The notes under the pieces: generated by a model
What the model saw: only the letters and a program-made list of their open reading frames with translations
What the model was told of the DNA's origin: nothing
The model's database searches: none
Translations under genes and position numbers: made by a program
Part shown: in pieces, positions 1 to 10,541 of the stretch
Layout: each line of letters opens with the position of its first letter
Numbering within the stretch: position 1 is the first letter of the stretch
From: Tiliqua scincoides
Lineage: Eukaryota > Chordata > Lepidosauria > Squamata > Scincidae
Length of the DNA: 64,000 nucleotides
Reading direction: 5' to 3'
NCBI RefSeq assembly: GCF_035046505.1
Contig: NC_089822.1
Span: forward strand, 263,573,024 to 263,637,023

Positions 1-380
1 TGGATTTCTGAGTTTCGTAGCAGGAGCTCCTTCTGCTGGCTGTAGCAGGAACCTTCTGTTCCCTTTCTGAGGGCACATTTTTATCTCATTGTTCTTTTTC
101 TATTTGGTTGACTCCTCTGATTTAATCTTTTAATAAAACTGGTCACATTTTAACCCTTGGTCTGCCTGGTCCTCGGCATGGGACATGCAGCGGACTGCCA
201 CGTTCCCTCGCTCTGCAGGGACTGCTGGGAGAGTGACTGTGATAAGAACCCCAGAGGTTCCGTATTCTCCTGGGAGGCGGGGATTGGCCAGACAACCTGA
301 TCTGATCTGATCTGATCCTACCATTTAGCTGTGACTCCAAAAAGGGAGAGAAGGGAACAGGAAGGGAGAAAGCATGCTAA
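1..380. other. Unclassified flank, possible LTR-like fossil tail
   Basis: No coding signal is credible here. A polyadenylation-type AATAAA at 132-137 is followed by a GC-richer stretch, which loosely resembles the end of an old LTR, but no partner repeat or boundary is visible. It could equally be the 3' end of some transcript. Confidence 0.15.
298..317. repeat. (TGATC)4 microsatellite
   Basis: Four perfect tandem copies of TGATC. Confidence 0.9.
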
Positions 381-419
381 CCACTAGGTGCTGCTTCCCT
401 GGGTCAGCCTGCAGTCCCT

Positions 420-975
420 TGGGGAGTCCCCTCTTTTCCTTGACATTAAGCATAAGTCTAAAGACCTCAGTCATGTTCCTTCATGCAGTTCTCCTTTTTT
501 TAAATTAAGAGTTCCTCAACACTTTAGTTTCCTCAGAAGCGGGTGCTTCAGCCCCTTGACTATTTGCCTTTTTCTGCATCTTCTCCAAGTCTAAGGTGAC
601 CCTTTGCGAGATGCGGTGACCAGAACAGTCCACAGCGCTCCATATGGCTGCACCATCCTTTGCTTCAGGGTACTGCAATACAGGCAGTTTTGCTTTCCAT
701 TCTTTTCCTACTCAATCCCTAGCATGGAATGTGCCATCTTCACTGCATCCCTTGCACACGATCAATTTTGTCATTGAGATCTCCACCTCGACCCCCAATT
801 ATTTTTCTTCCATAGTAATCAACAGTTTGGACTCCATCAGTGCACATATAAAATTGGGATTTTTTTTTTTTTGCCCCAATGGGAGTCATTATATTTACTC
901 GCAATGGATCCCTTTGCCACTTTGTGGATCATTCACCCAGCTTGGAGAGGTTCGCCAGAGCTCTTTGCAGTCAGC
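420..975 (-). mobile_element. Old CR1/L3-like LINE fragment
   Basis: Around 600-640 the plus strand reads like the reverse complement of the CR1 'gatgcggcgaccagaactg' segment seen intact at 33301. A poly-pyrimidine tract and 'ttgccccaatg' at 872 also match the order of the younger copy at 33560. The copy is strongly diverged, so it predates the CR1 at 32.7-36.1 kb. Edges are approximate. Confidence 0.5.
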
Positions 976-1233
976 TTGAGATTTCTATGGGAGAAGTCAT
1001 AGCAGGCAAGTAGAGGTACACCTGGGTATAGTTGCAAAGGGTACAACTTGTTGCTTGTAACCCATCTTGTCAGTTGGTTGTTGGTTGCTTCTCTTTTTAT
1101 CTAATTAACCTCCTTGTTTGCTTTTGGTTTCCTGTACCTAGTACAAGCTGTGTAAAAATGCCTGAAGCTTTCTTGTTGTGTTAAAGTCATCACCAATTCA
1201 ACTTTGCTTTGTGTGGAACTGATCAACTGACTG
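976..1233. other. Intergenic, nothing recognised
   Basis: No open frame with family signature, no repeat end and no RNA gene was recognised. Confidence 0.5.
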
Positions 1234-1316
1234 CCCAGTCCTATGTGTGTCTACTCAGAAGTAAGTTCCATTTGAGTTAATGGGGCTTACTCCCAGGAAA
1301 GTGTGGATAGGATTCG
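1234..1316. repeat. Palindromic ~90-bp MITE-like repeat
   Basis: This is one of more than 20 copies in the window. The consensus outline is AATCCTATGCATGTCTACTC, AGAAGTAAGTCCCATT, a short centre, AATGGGACTTACTCCCAGG, then AAGTGTGGATAGGATTGCAG. The two halves are reverse complements, so the whole unit can fold into one hairpin, as expected for a foldback element or MITE. No transposase source is visible here. This copy keeps both halves. Confidence 0.75.
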
Positions 1317-1860
1317 GTTGTGAGTCAGCTCTAACAATTTCATCATCCTAAATAATCTGATTTGTCATTTGAAATAACCTCTCTGAACCCCCTGTTAACA
1401 ACTAAAGTGACATTCACTCACCTTCTTAACCATAAATCACAAGGTCTGGTCTTTCTGGTCTGGTGAGGGCAATGTTCTGACCAAGTGACAGTTGAATTGA
1501 GGACGATGATGTCAGAGTGTGATGTCACATGAGGGCCATCACACTACCAGGAAATCCCTGCATAATCAGAGTGGGTCCATCGCAGCCTCTTTTGCAGGGA
1601 CCAGTCAAAGGCTTCTGAAGACCCCAGAAGCAAGATGTCAAGGCAACAGCAAGTGGAATTCAGTGGCCTCTGAACTGAGAGGTTCCACTTGGCAATCATG
1701 ATTAGTAGGCCTTCTCCATGAAACTCTCTCCCTCCCTTTTAAAGCCACCACACTTTTAACCATCACCGCTTTTCGTAGCAGCAAATCCCAGAAGTTAATT
1801 TTGTTTCTTGTCTTTTCTTTGTTTTCAAATTCAAATTGACATAAATCATGAAAAACATAA
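1317..1860. other. Intergenic, nothing recognised
   Basis: Short chance open frames only. No splice-bounded exon or known repeat was recognised. Confidence 0.5.
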
Positions 1861-1928
1861 AACAAATAAAAGGAGAATCAAGGATCCAGTCCTTACCAAA
1901 CGCTACATGCTGGGAGAATCTGAGAGGC

Positions 1929-2099
1929 CAACCCTATCCAAATTTCCAGCACCAATGCAGCCTCAACACAGCCCCTTGGTAAAAGAACAAATGTTCTCTT
2001 ATCTTGAGAAGACCTCTGTGACTGCCTTCCCCACCGCAGGATGCAGCGCATGCCCTGTTGACACAGCTGCATTGGGACTGGAAAGTTGGAAAGGATGGG
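1929..2099. mobile_element. Non-autonomous element with ~32-bp terminal inverted repeats
   Basis: The left end, from AACCCTATCCAAATTTCCAG, is the inverted complement of the right end, which ends CTGGAAAGTTGGAAAGGATG. About 27 of 32 positions pair, continuing into AATGCAGC on both sides. The same inverted-repeat family occurs at 11407-11848, where a CR1 splits it. No coding capacity; a MITE of unknown superfamily. Confidence 0.65.
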
Positions 2100-2229
2100 C
2101 CCCGAGTTAGATATACTCCAGCTACATTGCCTCTGAATTATTAATATATTTAGCAACCTTTTTGGTTAACTCCTTATTTACTCCCCACAGCAAATAACAG
2201 ATTTTATTCTCCTCTGTCCAGCCCAAAGA

Positions 2230-3295
2230 ATGACAAAGGATCAGATCAAGATGGCGTAAACGAAGATCTGGATACCCATCACCCAGGAATAACATGCGAT
2301 ACAAAGATGCAGTAGCACCAACGTGACATACACCCTCTCTGACTTTGTCAGCTGGTCCCAGGCAGCAGCAGGGCACTCTGGGATCCAGACCCAGCAATGG
2401 TGGTGCAGCCCAAGTGGCCTCGGCAGGGTTGTGGGGGGAGGGGGTTACGTCACCAGGATCCTCCTCCCCACAGCAAAGGAAGAGAGCCCAATCACCACAG
2501 GCTCATGGGCTGACCAGCTTCTGCTCCAGCCAGCAGCCATGTCACCTCCCACCCTAGTCCCTGGCCAGGCTGTGCTTTATGATGGAATTGGGCCCTTTAG
2601 GCCCTGCCCCTTGCTCTTTGGGAGGGATATAAGGTGAAGCACTCTGAGCTTGTCCCCTTTGGCTGCTCACTGCCCCTTTCCCCCCCTTTGCCTGCTACCT
2701 GGAGACAGAGGCTGTGTGTTTTGCTGTTGTGTTTGCCCCTGGGTGTGGCAGGGCTCCCAACCAGAGCTGCACCCTCCGAACTGTGGGCCAGGGGACCCTG
2801 GCAGAGCTCTGGGGGGCTCACCAAGGGTTGACCAGGCTGGCTGAGTACTCACCTGGCTCTACCCGGCTCGGGCACCCTGCCCAGATTCGGGTTCAGCCAA
2901 TTACAAGTCGCCCGTTCCCCAGCAAGACAGGGTGCCACCCCTCTGGCTGAGGCAGGTGCTACAGACAGGGGTCTGGGCTTGCACGGCTGCAGCCCCATCC
3001 CCTCCACATCTCGGAGGAGCGGAGGCGTGGACGCAGTTCCGCCGCGGGCTCCATGCAGCGGGTTGTGTGAGCTCGTCGGACGTCTGTCATAAGCTCACAG
3101 GCCGGGCTGCCCCGACCCCATCACCGTGTTCGTGGCAGGCACGGGGCTTCGCCTACAGCAGCCCGGAGGCTTCACCACCCTCGGTGGACCCCAAGGCTAT
3201 GGTGGGCCTCCCCCCACCACTGCTTCTGCTGCAAGCACTCAACCAGGGAGCTGGATGCCTGGTGCCACCATGTCAGGCAAGTCAGGGCATCCCTG
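2230..3295 (+). other. GC-rich block with TATA-like box, possible LTR-like fossil
   Basis: A GC-rich island in otherwise AT-rich DNA, with GGATATAAGG near 2627 and AATAAA motifs near its right end. The layout resembles an old promoter-bearing LTR-type repeat. No coding domain or matching second LTR was found, so the assignment is weak. A decayed non-coding first exon is an alternative. Confidence 0.2.
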
Positions 3296-3298
3296 ACA

Positions 3299-3390
3299 AG
3301 GTAATAAATAAGTGCAATAAATTCTTAGAAGTATCAGTGAGGCTTGGCCTCTCCTTTTGGGTCTCTGCCTATATAAGCTGAGGACAAGAG
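3299..3390 (+). repeat. Direct repeat, copy 1
   Basis: Begins GGTAATAAATAAGTGCAATA and continues through CCTCTCCTTTTGGGTCTCTG and TATAAGCTGAGGACAAGAG. A second copy lies about 350 bp downstream at 3650. Confidence 0.7.
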
Positions 3391-3649
3391 ATGGCTGCTT
3401 TGCTGTCAAGGGCAGTGGTGGCCGCTTTGCTGCTGCCGCCCCCTCTGCAAGGTGTGCACCTTCCTTCATCATGGCAGCTGGGGAGAGGGTCCCAAACATC
3501 CACCCTGGCCCTAGCTACTGCCAGCTGCTGAAGTCTGTCCCAGCTTACAGCAAGGCCACGCTAGCCAAGCTGTGCAAGTCTAGGGAAAGCAGGAAAGGCA
3601 GTTGGAGAGGACCTGAGGGAAGACTTTAATTCAGGGACGTGCGGTGGGT

Positions 3650-3747
3650 GGTAATAAATAAATGCAATAAATTCTTATAAGCACCAATGTTGGCCTCTCC
3701 TTTTGGGTCTTTGTCTCTGCCTACATAAGCTGAGGGCAAGGGTGGAA
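3650..3747 (+). repeat. Direct repeat, copy 2
   Basis: Same ~95-bp block as at 3299, with a 5-bp extra 'ctttg' and CATAAGCTGAGGGCAAG at its end. The spacing leaves about 260 bp of unique sequence between copies. Either a local duplication or two ends of one dead element. Confidence 0.7.
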
Positions 3748-4436
3748 TTTGGGCCTGGGAATTTAAGCTTCTTGACTTGTTTCTTCGTAGCATTTCATGG
3801 GTGCTCCTATTTTAATAGACATAACCTTCTGACTAAACCCTTCTCACAGCGGAGACACTTGGGGCCCAAACCAATTTGCACCCTCCATGGTGGAAAGCCA
3901 TTTCCAGCCATTGCAAATGACACGGGGATGACACGCAGGTCCCAAGCGTGATGTCAGGGCAAAGAAGGGACACCAAAACAGGTGGGTTGGGCAGAATGTG
4001 GTGGTGGGGGAAAGGCGGAACAAGGGGGAGGAGAGAGGCATGTCAAAGGCAGGAAGGGATGGCACCCAGCACTTCCTCAGGAGTTGTGTGATGTAAGACA
4101 ACCATCTCTTCCCAAGAGACATCCTTTTCAGGAGAGGGACATATCTGGACATATCCGCCTTTTTCAGGGCATATGAAAAGTTTCTTTCCCAAGAGGGATC
4201 TCCAATGGCCCACGCATGCATGCTCTGTCTGAAACACTTCCTATGCTGAGAATATGCATACAGTCCCTCTCTGGAGAAATTCTCTAATTTCTCATGAATG
4301 CTACTCTGCAAGTGAAACTTTCCCCATGAACAGAGAACGTTCACCCAGTTTCTCCCTTGCATGAAGGTTCCAATGTTGGTGCCACGCATGGGAAGGTATA
4401 GACATTCACATTTTCCCACTTCAACATGTGCTCCTT

Positions 4437-4526
4437 AGGCTGAAATCCTATGACACTCCCCTGAGAGTAAGCTGCATTGAAGACAATGGGACTTACTTCT
4501 GAGGCGACAAGCTTAGGATTGCGTCC
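4437..4526. repeat. Palindromic ~90-bp MITE-like repeat
   Basis: Complete but diverged copy: AATCCTATGACAC at the left end and CTTAGGATTGCG at the right. Confidence 0.7.
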
Positions 4527-4873
4527 CTTTAGTGCCACCCTATTTCCCACTTAGAACATAAAGAATAGCATGAGACTCTCTGAGATAAATTTCTCCCATT
4601 CTTCCAGCCATTATTATGGCTTTAATCCTCCCTGCTGAGAATTCTCCATACTGATCGAATTCCCTTGTCATTTCCTAAGGCAGAAGGAAGAACTCTGCCT
4701 ATGCTCCAACTGTTTCAGGTGGACGTAAATTTATATAAATTCTACAAACCAATATCTTGGTCATCTGAATAATTTATTCTACAGCTGCTAGTCATAGGGT
4801 GAACCACAGAGCTCCATGTGGCCCTGCAGACTTTGCCTAGTCCATCATGGCCCTAGGCCTTTTGCCTAGGTCA

Positions 4874-5025
4874 GTGATGGCTAACCTTTTAGAGACCGAG
4901 TGCCCAAACTGCAACCCAAAACCCACTTTTTTATCACAAAGTGCCAACACGGCAATTTAACCTGAATATTGAGGTTTTAGTTTAGAAAAAAAAACTCACA
5001 CATTAACATCTTGTACCCACTATTA
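4874..5025. mobile_element. Partial hAT-like element
   Basis: Starts CAGTGATGGCTAACCTTT, a hAT-type terminus like those at 54101 and 30613. No matching right terminus or 8-bp duplication was found, and a CR1 fragment follows directly. Confidence 0.35.
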
Positions 5026-5029
5026 CTTG

Positions 5030-5160
5030 TAACCCTTAATGAACTTTTCCTCTAGAAATTTGTCCAATCCCTTCTTAAAGGCATCTAGGCAAGTTGTCAT
5101 CACTGTTTCCTGTGGCAAAGAGTTCCACAGACTAATTACATGCTGGGTAAAGAACTATTG
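5030..5160 (-). mobile_element. CR1 fragment
   Basis: Reverse complement of the CR1 C-terminal coding region: the segment containing 'ccacagactaattacatgctgggtaaag' aligns with 32960-33020 of the long copy. Diverged and truncated at both ends. Confidence 0.6.
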
Positions 5161-5259
5161 TCAGGGAGGGGGTGGCTGCAAGACCATGCCACTGCTCATT
5201 TTCTCAAACAAGAAAATATATTTTTTTTAAAAGCCCCACCCACAGAAGTGGGCTCGAAG

Positions 5260-5322
5260 GCTGCAATCCCAGCCACTCTTTCCTAGGAGTACGCCTCATT
5301 GACTCTAATGGGGCCATCTAAC
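5260..5322. repeat. Palindromic MITE-like repeat, partial
   Basis: Left half and centre only (GGCTGCAATCCCAGCC through the central CATTGACTCTAATGGGGCC). Confidence 0.55.
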
Positions 5323-5524
5323 TGGACTGCAGTTTCTCAGCCAATCAATACACATAGCGTTGAGCCCGTCAATGTTAGAAAACTTTCCCTGTAACTCTGC
5401 TTCAGTTGATTGCAGCCTAAGCCAACCAAGTTACAAACAAGACAAAGGAAACTACCAAAATTATCAACGTTTGAGAAAACTTTGAAGCTTCAGTCTGCTT
5501 CAATCTTCGGTGTTTGTTTCCCAT

Positions 5525-6774
5525 TTACGCCTTCCCCCCTCCTAGGACACCTGTCAGATTTCTCTCAGTATGAATTTTCTGATGTCTTAATAAATGTGAT
5601 CTCTGACAGAATCTTTTTCCACACTCAAGACACTGGTGTGGTTTCTTTCCTGTGTGGATCTTCTGATGCCTTAATAAATCTGATTTTTGGGAGAAGCTTT
5701 TTCCACAGTCGGAACATTTGTGAGGTTTCTCTCCTGTGTGGAACATCTGATGGTTTAACAGATGTGATTTCTGAGGAAACTTTTTTCCACACTCAGGACA
5801 CTGGGGAGGCACCCTTCCTCTGTGGCTCATCTGATGGATTAACAAATGTGATTTTCGAGAGAAATTTTTTCCACACTCAGGACACTGGTGAGAGTTCTTC
5901 CCTGTGTGGATCTTCTGATGTCTTAAAAAAGCTGATCTGTGAGAGAATCTTCTTCCACAGTCGGGACATTTATGAGGTTTTTCTCCAGTATGAGTGATCT
6001 GATGGCTTAACAAAGTGGATCTCCGAGAGAAGTTTTTTCCACACTCTGGACATTGGTGTGGTTTCTTTTCTGTGTGGATCATCTGATGAATGAACAAAGT
6101 AGATCTCCGAGTGAAGTTTTTTCCACACTCAGGACATTTGTGGGGTTTCTCTCCTGTGTGGAACATCTGATGGGTTAACAAATATGATCTCCGAGAAAAG
6201 CTTTTTCCACACTCAGGACATTGGTGTGGTTTGCCTCCTGTGTGGATCTTCTGATGTCTCATCGCATCTGATGTCTGAGAGACGTTTTCTCTGCAGTTGC
6301 ATATCGTTTCACCAGTATGAATTATTTGGTGTTTTGTTAATGAATTGGAAGGGGACCTTATCCCAAATTCTGGACAATCATGATTTACCTCTTCCATGGG
6401 GCTCCTGTGATGTTTCTCAAGGTCTGAATTCAGCTGGATCTTTTCCCCCCATGGGGGGCTTTCACTAACAAGTCCTGACTTAGGATGGTATATTCTACTG
6501 TCTTTGGAAAATGATGCCTTTTCCCCCTTTGTATCCACTGGGCTGGGATCACTGCAGGAAGGTCCAAGACCTTCCGGGAGCTCACCAGATTTCTTGCAGC
6601 CTGTAAGTGTCTCTGTTCCCTGTCCTCTGTTGGACTCACATATTTCTTCGTTCATCTCAACTGTCACCAGCACCTTCTCTTGGGTTCTCCCTTGTCCTTT
6701 CCTGTGTGTTTCCACTGGCTGATTTCCTCCAAGCTGAGAATTCTTCACCTTGAGTTGAGTTCTCTTCCCATCAT
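5525..6774 (-). CDS. Gene A zinc-finger exon (C2H2, last exon)
   Basis: Terminal exon of a SCAN/KRAB-like/ZNF gene, predicted nuclear DNA-binding. The acceptor ctctctcttttcag precedes 6774 and the exon enters in phase 1. Residues from about 220 on carry eight intact C2H2 fingers (CPECGKSFSRRSYLLTHQMFH and similar) after two degenerate ones: one lacks the second cysteine (HDCPEFG), the other has an altered knuckle. Linkers are mostly HTGEKPH or HTGKKPH; two are broken (HTEKKPH, HRGRVPP). The N-terminal 200 residues are a basic/acidic unstructured linker. Helix residues differ from finger to finger (RRSYL, RRSTL, HRSAF, RKSHL, QKSHL, QKSDL, QRSHL), so the DNA target differs from gene B's. It ends in a short tail after the last finger. 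No stop interrupts it. Confidence 0.9.
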
Positions 6775-7300
6775 CTGAAAAGAGAGAGAGAGGAGTTTTG
6801 TCTAGGTTCCGGCAGCCTGTTTTCAATATAAAGCAACGCAAGTACCATCTTCTACATGGTTTCTATACACAATGTCTACACATAGAGATATATGAGAAGA
6901 GTGAAGCCGCTTTTGGTTTTCTCAGCATAACAGGATCTGTTACTGCCAGCTGTAAGGAAATCTGTGCATTATAGTTCTGGGAGGGAAGACACACAGGAGT
7001 GTCTTCCTGAAGGAACCCAGATAAAGGGTGACCCCAAAAAAACCAGAACCCATAAAAATTTTATTAAATCCTACAAAGGTCCAGTAAATTTCAAGAAACT
7101 TTTCCGTGGTTGACCAGGACATATTGGGGAAGATTATTGTTCCAATATTTCATGCACACAGTCGACTTGTATACCCTGAAAGAAAAAAGATGAAAAATTG
7201 ACAGTTTTATCCAAAATTTGTGGGTTCTGTTTTTTTGGGGGTCACCCTGTATCATCACACGTTGCAAGGAGCACCCAAGAATTCCACTTCAACTCTTTAC
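6775..7300 (-). other. Gene A last intron
   Basis: Bounded by the acceptor before the finger exon and the donor gtaaagag after the acidic linker exon. It contains a mariner-type MITE not seen at the equivalent place in unit B. Confidence 0.7.
7024..7249. mobile_element. Mariner-type MITE with TA target duplication
   Basis: Ends AGGGTGACCCCAAAAAAACC and, inverted, AGGGTGACCCCCAAAAAAAC, each continuing into AGAACCCA. It is flanked by TA on both sides (7022-7023 and 7250-7251). 226 bp, no coding capacity, in the intron of gene A. Confidence 0.8.
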
Positions 7301-7408
7301 CTGACTCCTTGCCAGGCGATCTTGGACTTTTCTCAGGATCCTGGAAGAATGTCTCTTCCTTTTTCACTGGATGGAGGTCAAGGCCAAGTCGGGGACCCAA
7401 AGAGCCCT
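7301..7408 (-). CDS. Gene A acidic linker exon (KRAB-B position)
   Basis: 108-nt exon, phase 1 in and phase 1 out, with acceptor gtcttcaag and donor gtaaagag. It encodes GSLGPRLGLDLHPVKKEETF then FQDPEKSPRSPGKES, a charged linker with a VKKEE core. In vertebrate KRAB-ZNF genes this slot, between KRAB-A and the fingers, usually holds KRAB-B, which shares the 1-1 phase. No KRAB-B consensus is recognisable. Same length and phase as gene B's exon at 27806-27913. Confidence 0.8.
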
Positions 7409-7460
7409 CTTGAAGACAGAGAAAGAAACAAGCAAAAAATTATTTCTCTTGCATTTCACA

Positions 7461-7692
7461 ACCAAAAGCATTCATGGATTCTTACTGTAGTGCAGAGCTT
7501 CCAAAACTGCATCACGATACCCTTGGGTGATAAGTCTCCAGCGGTGTCATGGGCCACACACTGCCCAAGTTGCTTGGCAGCATGAGTACAAGAGACAGTG
7601 GAATAGAACTTCTGCTGTACTCGATGAGGGTTCACACATGATGTGGTTTGGGAAGCTCTGCACTAAAGTAAGAATCCATGAATGCTTTTGGT
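7461..7692. repeat. 47-bp inverted repeat spanning a hAT end and its flank
   Basis: Arms 7461-7507 and 7646-7692 match inverted at 45 of 47 positions with a 138-bp spacer. The arms include both the hAT terminus (CAGAGCTTCC) and 32 bp of intron sequence outside the element (ACCAAAAGCATTCATGG and onward). Confidence 0.85.
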
Positions 7693-7869
7693 TACTTACT
7701 CCCTGTTTAAATGCTGATTGTCACATGTTTTTTCCAGGTGCAGCCCGGAAGTATCAATAATATCACCATGTCACTCGTCATTGGCACTTACTTCCAGGTT
7801 CTGCAATGGGCACCATCAGAGGAAGGAAATTGTATTGTATTGTATTGCAGGTGAGTTTGGGAACCACTG
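7493..7869. mobile_element. hAT-type element with internal inverted duplication
   Basis: The left terminus CAGAGCTTCCAAAACTGC matches the inverted right terminus CAGTGGTTCCCAAACTC. Flanking octamers are CTGTAGTG (7485-7492) and CCTTAGTG (7870-7877), 6 of 8 the same. Inside, a second inverted left terminus is joined to copied flank (see the inverted repeat entry). A (TATTG) run lies near the right end. Non-coding, in gene A's intron. Confidence 0.6.
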
Positions 7870-8375
7870 CCTTAGTGATTTACAATCTTTTTTTCTACTT
7901 CACAATAAATCTATATAAGATGTAAATGGAGAAAATGCTTCATCAGAGAGATTGATGTCATATCTACACTAATGCTGCGCATGACTGGGAATGGAGAGAC
8001 AGACAGTCTAATCCTGAGCTACCCGGAGCCCAGAGGAGTAGCGGTGCCAAAATGGCAACCGCTGCACCCTGAGCTTACTGGACAGTCGCCGGTGGCTCCT
8101 TGGGGGCAGGTGACATTCATCACTTTCCCCCAGGTAAGGAAGCAGGCCCTGCAAAGGCCCTGCTATTTAGCTGGCGCAGAATTGAGAGGCCCAGCATAGA
8201 ACCGGGATACTTGGAGAATGTGTCAAAAACAAAGTACTGTCTTTCTTCATACCTTGTAAGTGTATAAAAGGGTATTAATGCACCATTCCAAACATGACCT
8301 ATGCATATAACTCAAACTATAAAACAGGTGTGCAATCTTTCACAAGATTTACTGGAGCTGATCCCTGGTCCTTAC

Positions 8376-8499
8376 CCAGGGAATCCACATTTTTACCGTC
8401 TTCCTGCAGAACTTTCCAGAACATGATCTGTTGGCTTGACTGCAACAGTGGTCGCTCAACCATGTGAGGAGGCAGCCCCATCTTCCTTCGGTTCATCAC
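8376..8499 (-). CDS. Gene A degenerate KRAB-A-like exon
   Basis: 124-nt exon, phase 0 in and phase 1 out. The acceptor is tttcttgcag; the donor after CCCTGG is gtaaggac. It encodes VMNRRKMGLPPHMVERPLLQ then SSQQIMFWKVLQEDGKNVDS LG. The length is one codon short of the usual 127-nt KRAB-A exon, and the 0-1 phase and the end (FWKVLQEDGKNVDSLG, compare LYRDVMLENYENLVSLG) fit KRAB-A. The first half of KRAB-A, including the DVAVxF core needed for KAP1/TRIM28 binding in mammals, is not recognisable, so silencing activity is doubtful. It cannot be spliced in frame together with the exon at 10542. Confidence 0.7.
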
Positions 8500-8646
8500 C
8501 TGCAAGAAATATGGGTTCATCACCTGGAGAAGCATGGAAAACATCCATGCTCCCACATCAAAGTCAAAATCTGTTGCACATAGTGTTAATAGAGATGAAA
8601 GAAGATATGATCATGCCCTTTTAATTCCAAAGTTCAGAAGAATTAA

Positions 8647-8736
8647 GGCTGCAATCCTAACCACACTTTCCTGAGAGTAAGCCTCACTGAACAAAATAGG
8701 ACTTACTTCTGAGTAGACCTGGTTAGGATTGTGCCC
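8647..8736. repeat. Palindromic ~90-bp MITE-like repeat
   Basis: Complete copy, GCTGCAATCCTAACCACAC to GGTTAGGATTGTGCC, in gene A's intron. Confidence 0.75.
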
Positions 8737-8839
8737 TAAGATAGACTCTGCTTTCATAAATAGATTCCAACATGCCAGAATCAATTAACCAAGGTATGCA
8801 AGGACAGGTGAGCTGGATTGTCTGTGCACATTGTCAGTG

Positions 8840-9508
8840 CGCATGTTCTACTACTTTGCTGTAAGTTATGCCTGCAGAAAGCGGAGGCTTGTGAGGTTGC
8901 TGGAGCTCAGTGGTTTGACTCTGTCGGCCTGCTATTTCGGCAGTGGCACTGGCTGTTCAGTTCCAGGCCCAATCCAGGAGGCTGGTTTTGACCTTTACAG
9001 TCTTTTACAGCTTGGGACCAAAGTATTTGAGAGACTGCCTGCTTCCATATAATCCAGCCTATCCACTTTGGTCATCTGAGAGGTCCCTTTTGGTTGTGCC
9101 ACAATTGAGAGAAGTTTGGGGGGTGGCAGCTGGAAATAGAGCCTTCCACCTGTTCTGTGGAATTCCCTCCCCTTTGGGCTGAGAACCGCTCCATCTTTGA
9201 AAGACTTCCAGTGGAGCCTGAAGACGTTTCTCTTTTAAGAAGCCTTCTGAGTTCTGCATTTTTAGGGATATGTCTGTTGGTTGCACAGCGGAGCTTGCTT
9301 GTGTTTGAAGTAACTTCTGCGTATTTCAAGACCAAAGGTTTTTTAGTCACTGCTTGCTGCTGGATAGCTTTTAACACTGTGTCCATGTGTATTTTATATT
9401 CTATATTTGTAACGTGTTTCATAATCCACACAGGTATTTTTAATGTTTTCTGTAAGCCGCCTTAGGTGCCCATCAGGGGGAAAGGTAGAACATAAATCGA
9501 ATAAATCC
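8840..9508 (+). mobile_element. L2-like LINE 3' fragment
   Basis: Contains 'ggaattccctcccctttgg' (a WNSLP-like C-terminal segment), a degenerate 'cgtttctcttttaagaagcctt', and the end 'gtaagccgccttaggtgccc'...'ataaatcgaataaat'. An orthologous fragment lies at 49845-50282 in the same intron of unit C, so insertion predates the duplication of A and C. Confidence 0.55.
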
Positions 9509-10541
9509 ATATTGGAAAAACAAAAGTTGTGCCTGTCTGTTAGAATCTACAAAATTTCTCGAGACTTCTCAGTGCATGGAGAACAGGACACAAAGATTCA
9601 TAGCAAGATGCTAAGCTAACGAGGAGGAGGCTAATGTCTACACATGTACACTCACACCTGGGCACAAGTTCAGCAGAAACAAGATCTAATTGGCCCTTAA
9701 GTCCCAGTGGTAGATTCTAAACCATCTGAGCAGTCCCCAGGTTCTACTGAAGACCTCCTAGAGACAGAGGAAGTGTGGCATGTTCTCTCTCTTCATCACT
9801 GGTCTTGTGCCAGACTCTGCTCCTCCCACTCCCTGGACTAGAAAAGGAACAGGGGACAGAGCAGAAGAGGTCCAAAAATAGAGGAGGCAAGTGACCAGAT
9901 GGAGGTGGTGGCACCCACCTACCTCTTACCTGAGGCAAGCACCTCAGTTGGCCACATGCTGGACCGGCTCCAGGTATCTCAGACACAAGAACATTGGCTG
10001 CCACCTGATTCATGCATCTGCCCCAGCCCTGCACAAACCAACCTGGTCCACTTGGACACCAAGAGCGTTGGTCAGTTCAGCTCCAGCTACATCCTGACCT
10101 TCTCGGAGAGGCAATGAAGTTGGATGTGCGATTCCAATGCCTGTGGAGGATGAAAGGGACATTTTACGGAGAAGGAGGATTGGTCCACCAGTTCATTCTA
10201 AGAGGCAGCCCAGAGGCAAAGCAGGGCAGATTCCTGTCCCTTGAACAGCTGTGTTGGAGACAGTGTCTCTGTCATCCCAGGGGCCGGGAAAGCTGTGCAT
10301 GCTAAATCTCCTTCTGCCCCGACCACTATCACCATTAGGGATTACAAGACCTGGCAGGCAAAGGGTGAGCAGTACTTGGGCAGAAGAGGCAAGTTTAACA
10401 CGTCCTCTGCATCACCACTGCCAACCACCCAAATGCCCCCTTCCACATGGCTGCTAAAAATACAGGACCGAACGCTGTTTTCCCTTTATATTCCGTTACC
10501 CTCATCGCGACAGCACTGAGGGTTACAGGCTGAACCCTTAC

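Larger units (their letters stand above)
3800..5260 (-). other. Duplicated 3' flank of unit A
   Basis: This block below gene A's finger exon resembles the block below gene C's finger exon at 43850-45300. Shared stretches include the 'gtgccaccctatttcccac' segment (4532 and 44776), 'cattattctgg/atggc' (4608 and 44860) and 'ctgctgaaaattctccatat' (4640 and 44879). It is therefore part of the tandem gene unit, probably 3' UTR plus flank. Small repeats are inserted in it. No exon was recognised. Confidence 0.6.
8500..10541 (-). other. Gene A intron between the two small exons
   Basis: Holds a palindromic repeat and an L2-like fragment. The rest, including 9510-10540, shows weak similarity to the equivalent introns of units B (29300-29900) and C (50400-50820), for example the 'ccaacctggtccacttggac' stretch at 10039 and 29419. 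Confidence 0.6.

Noticed and set aside
5410-5997. Plus-strand open frame with a repeated FFHTQDTG / FLCGSSD pattern.
   Set aside because: It is the antisense of the zinc-finger repeats of gene A; the periodicity comes from the fingers.
8376-8499. Calling this exon a functional KRAB-A box.
   Set aside because: Length, phase and C-terminal half fit, but the core needed for TRIM28 binding is not recognisable; described as KRAB-A-like only.
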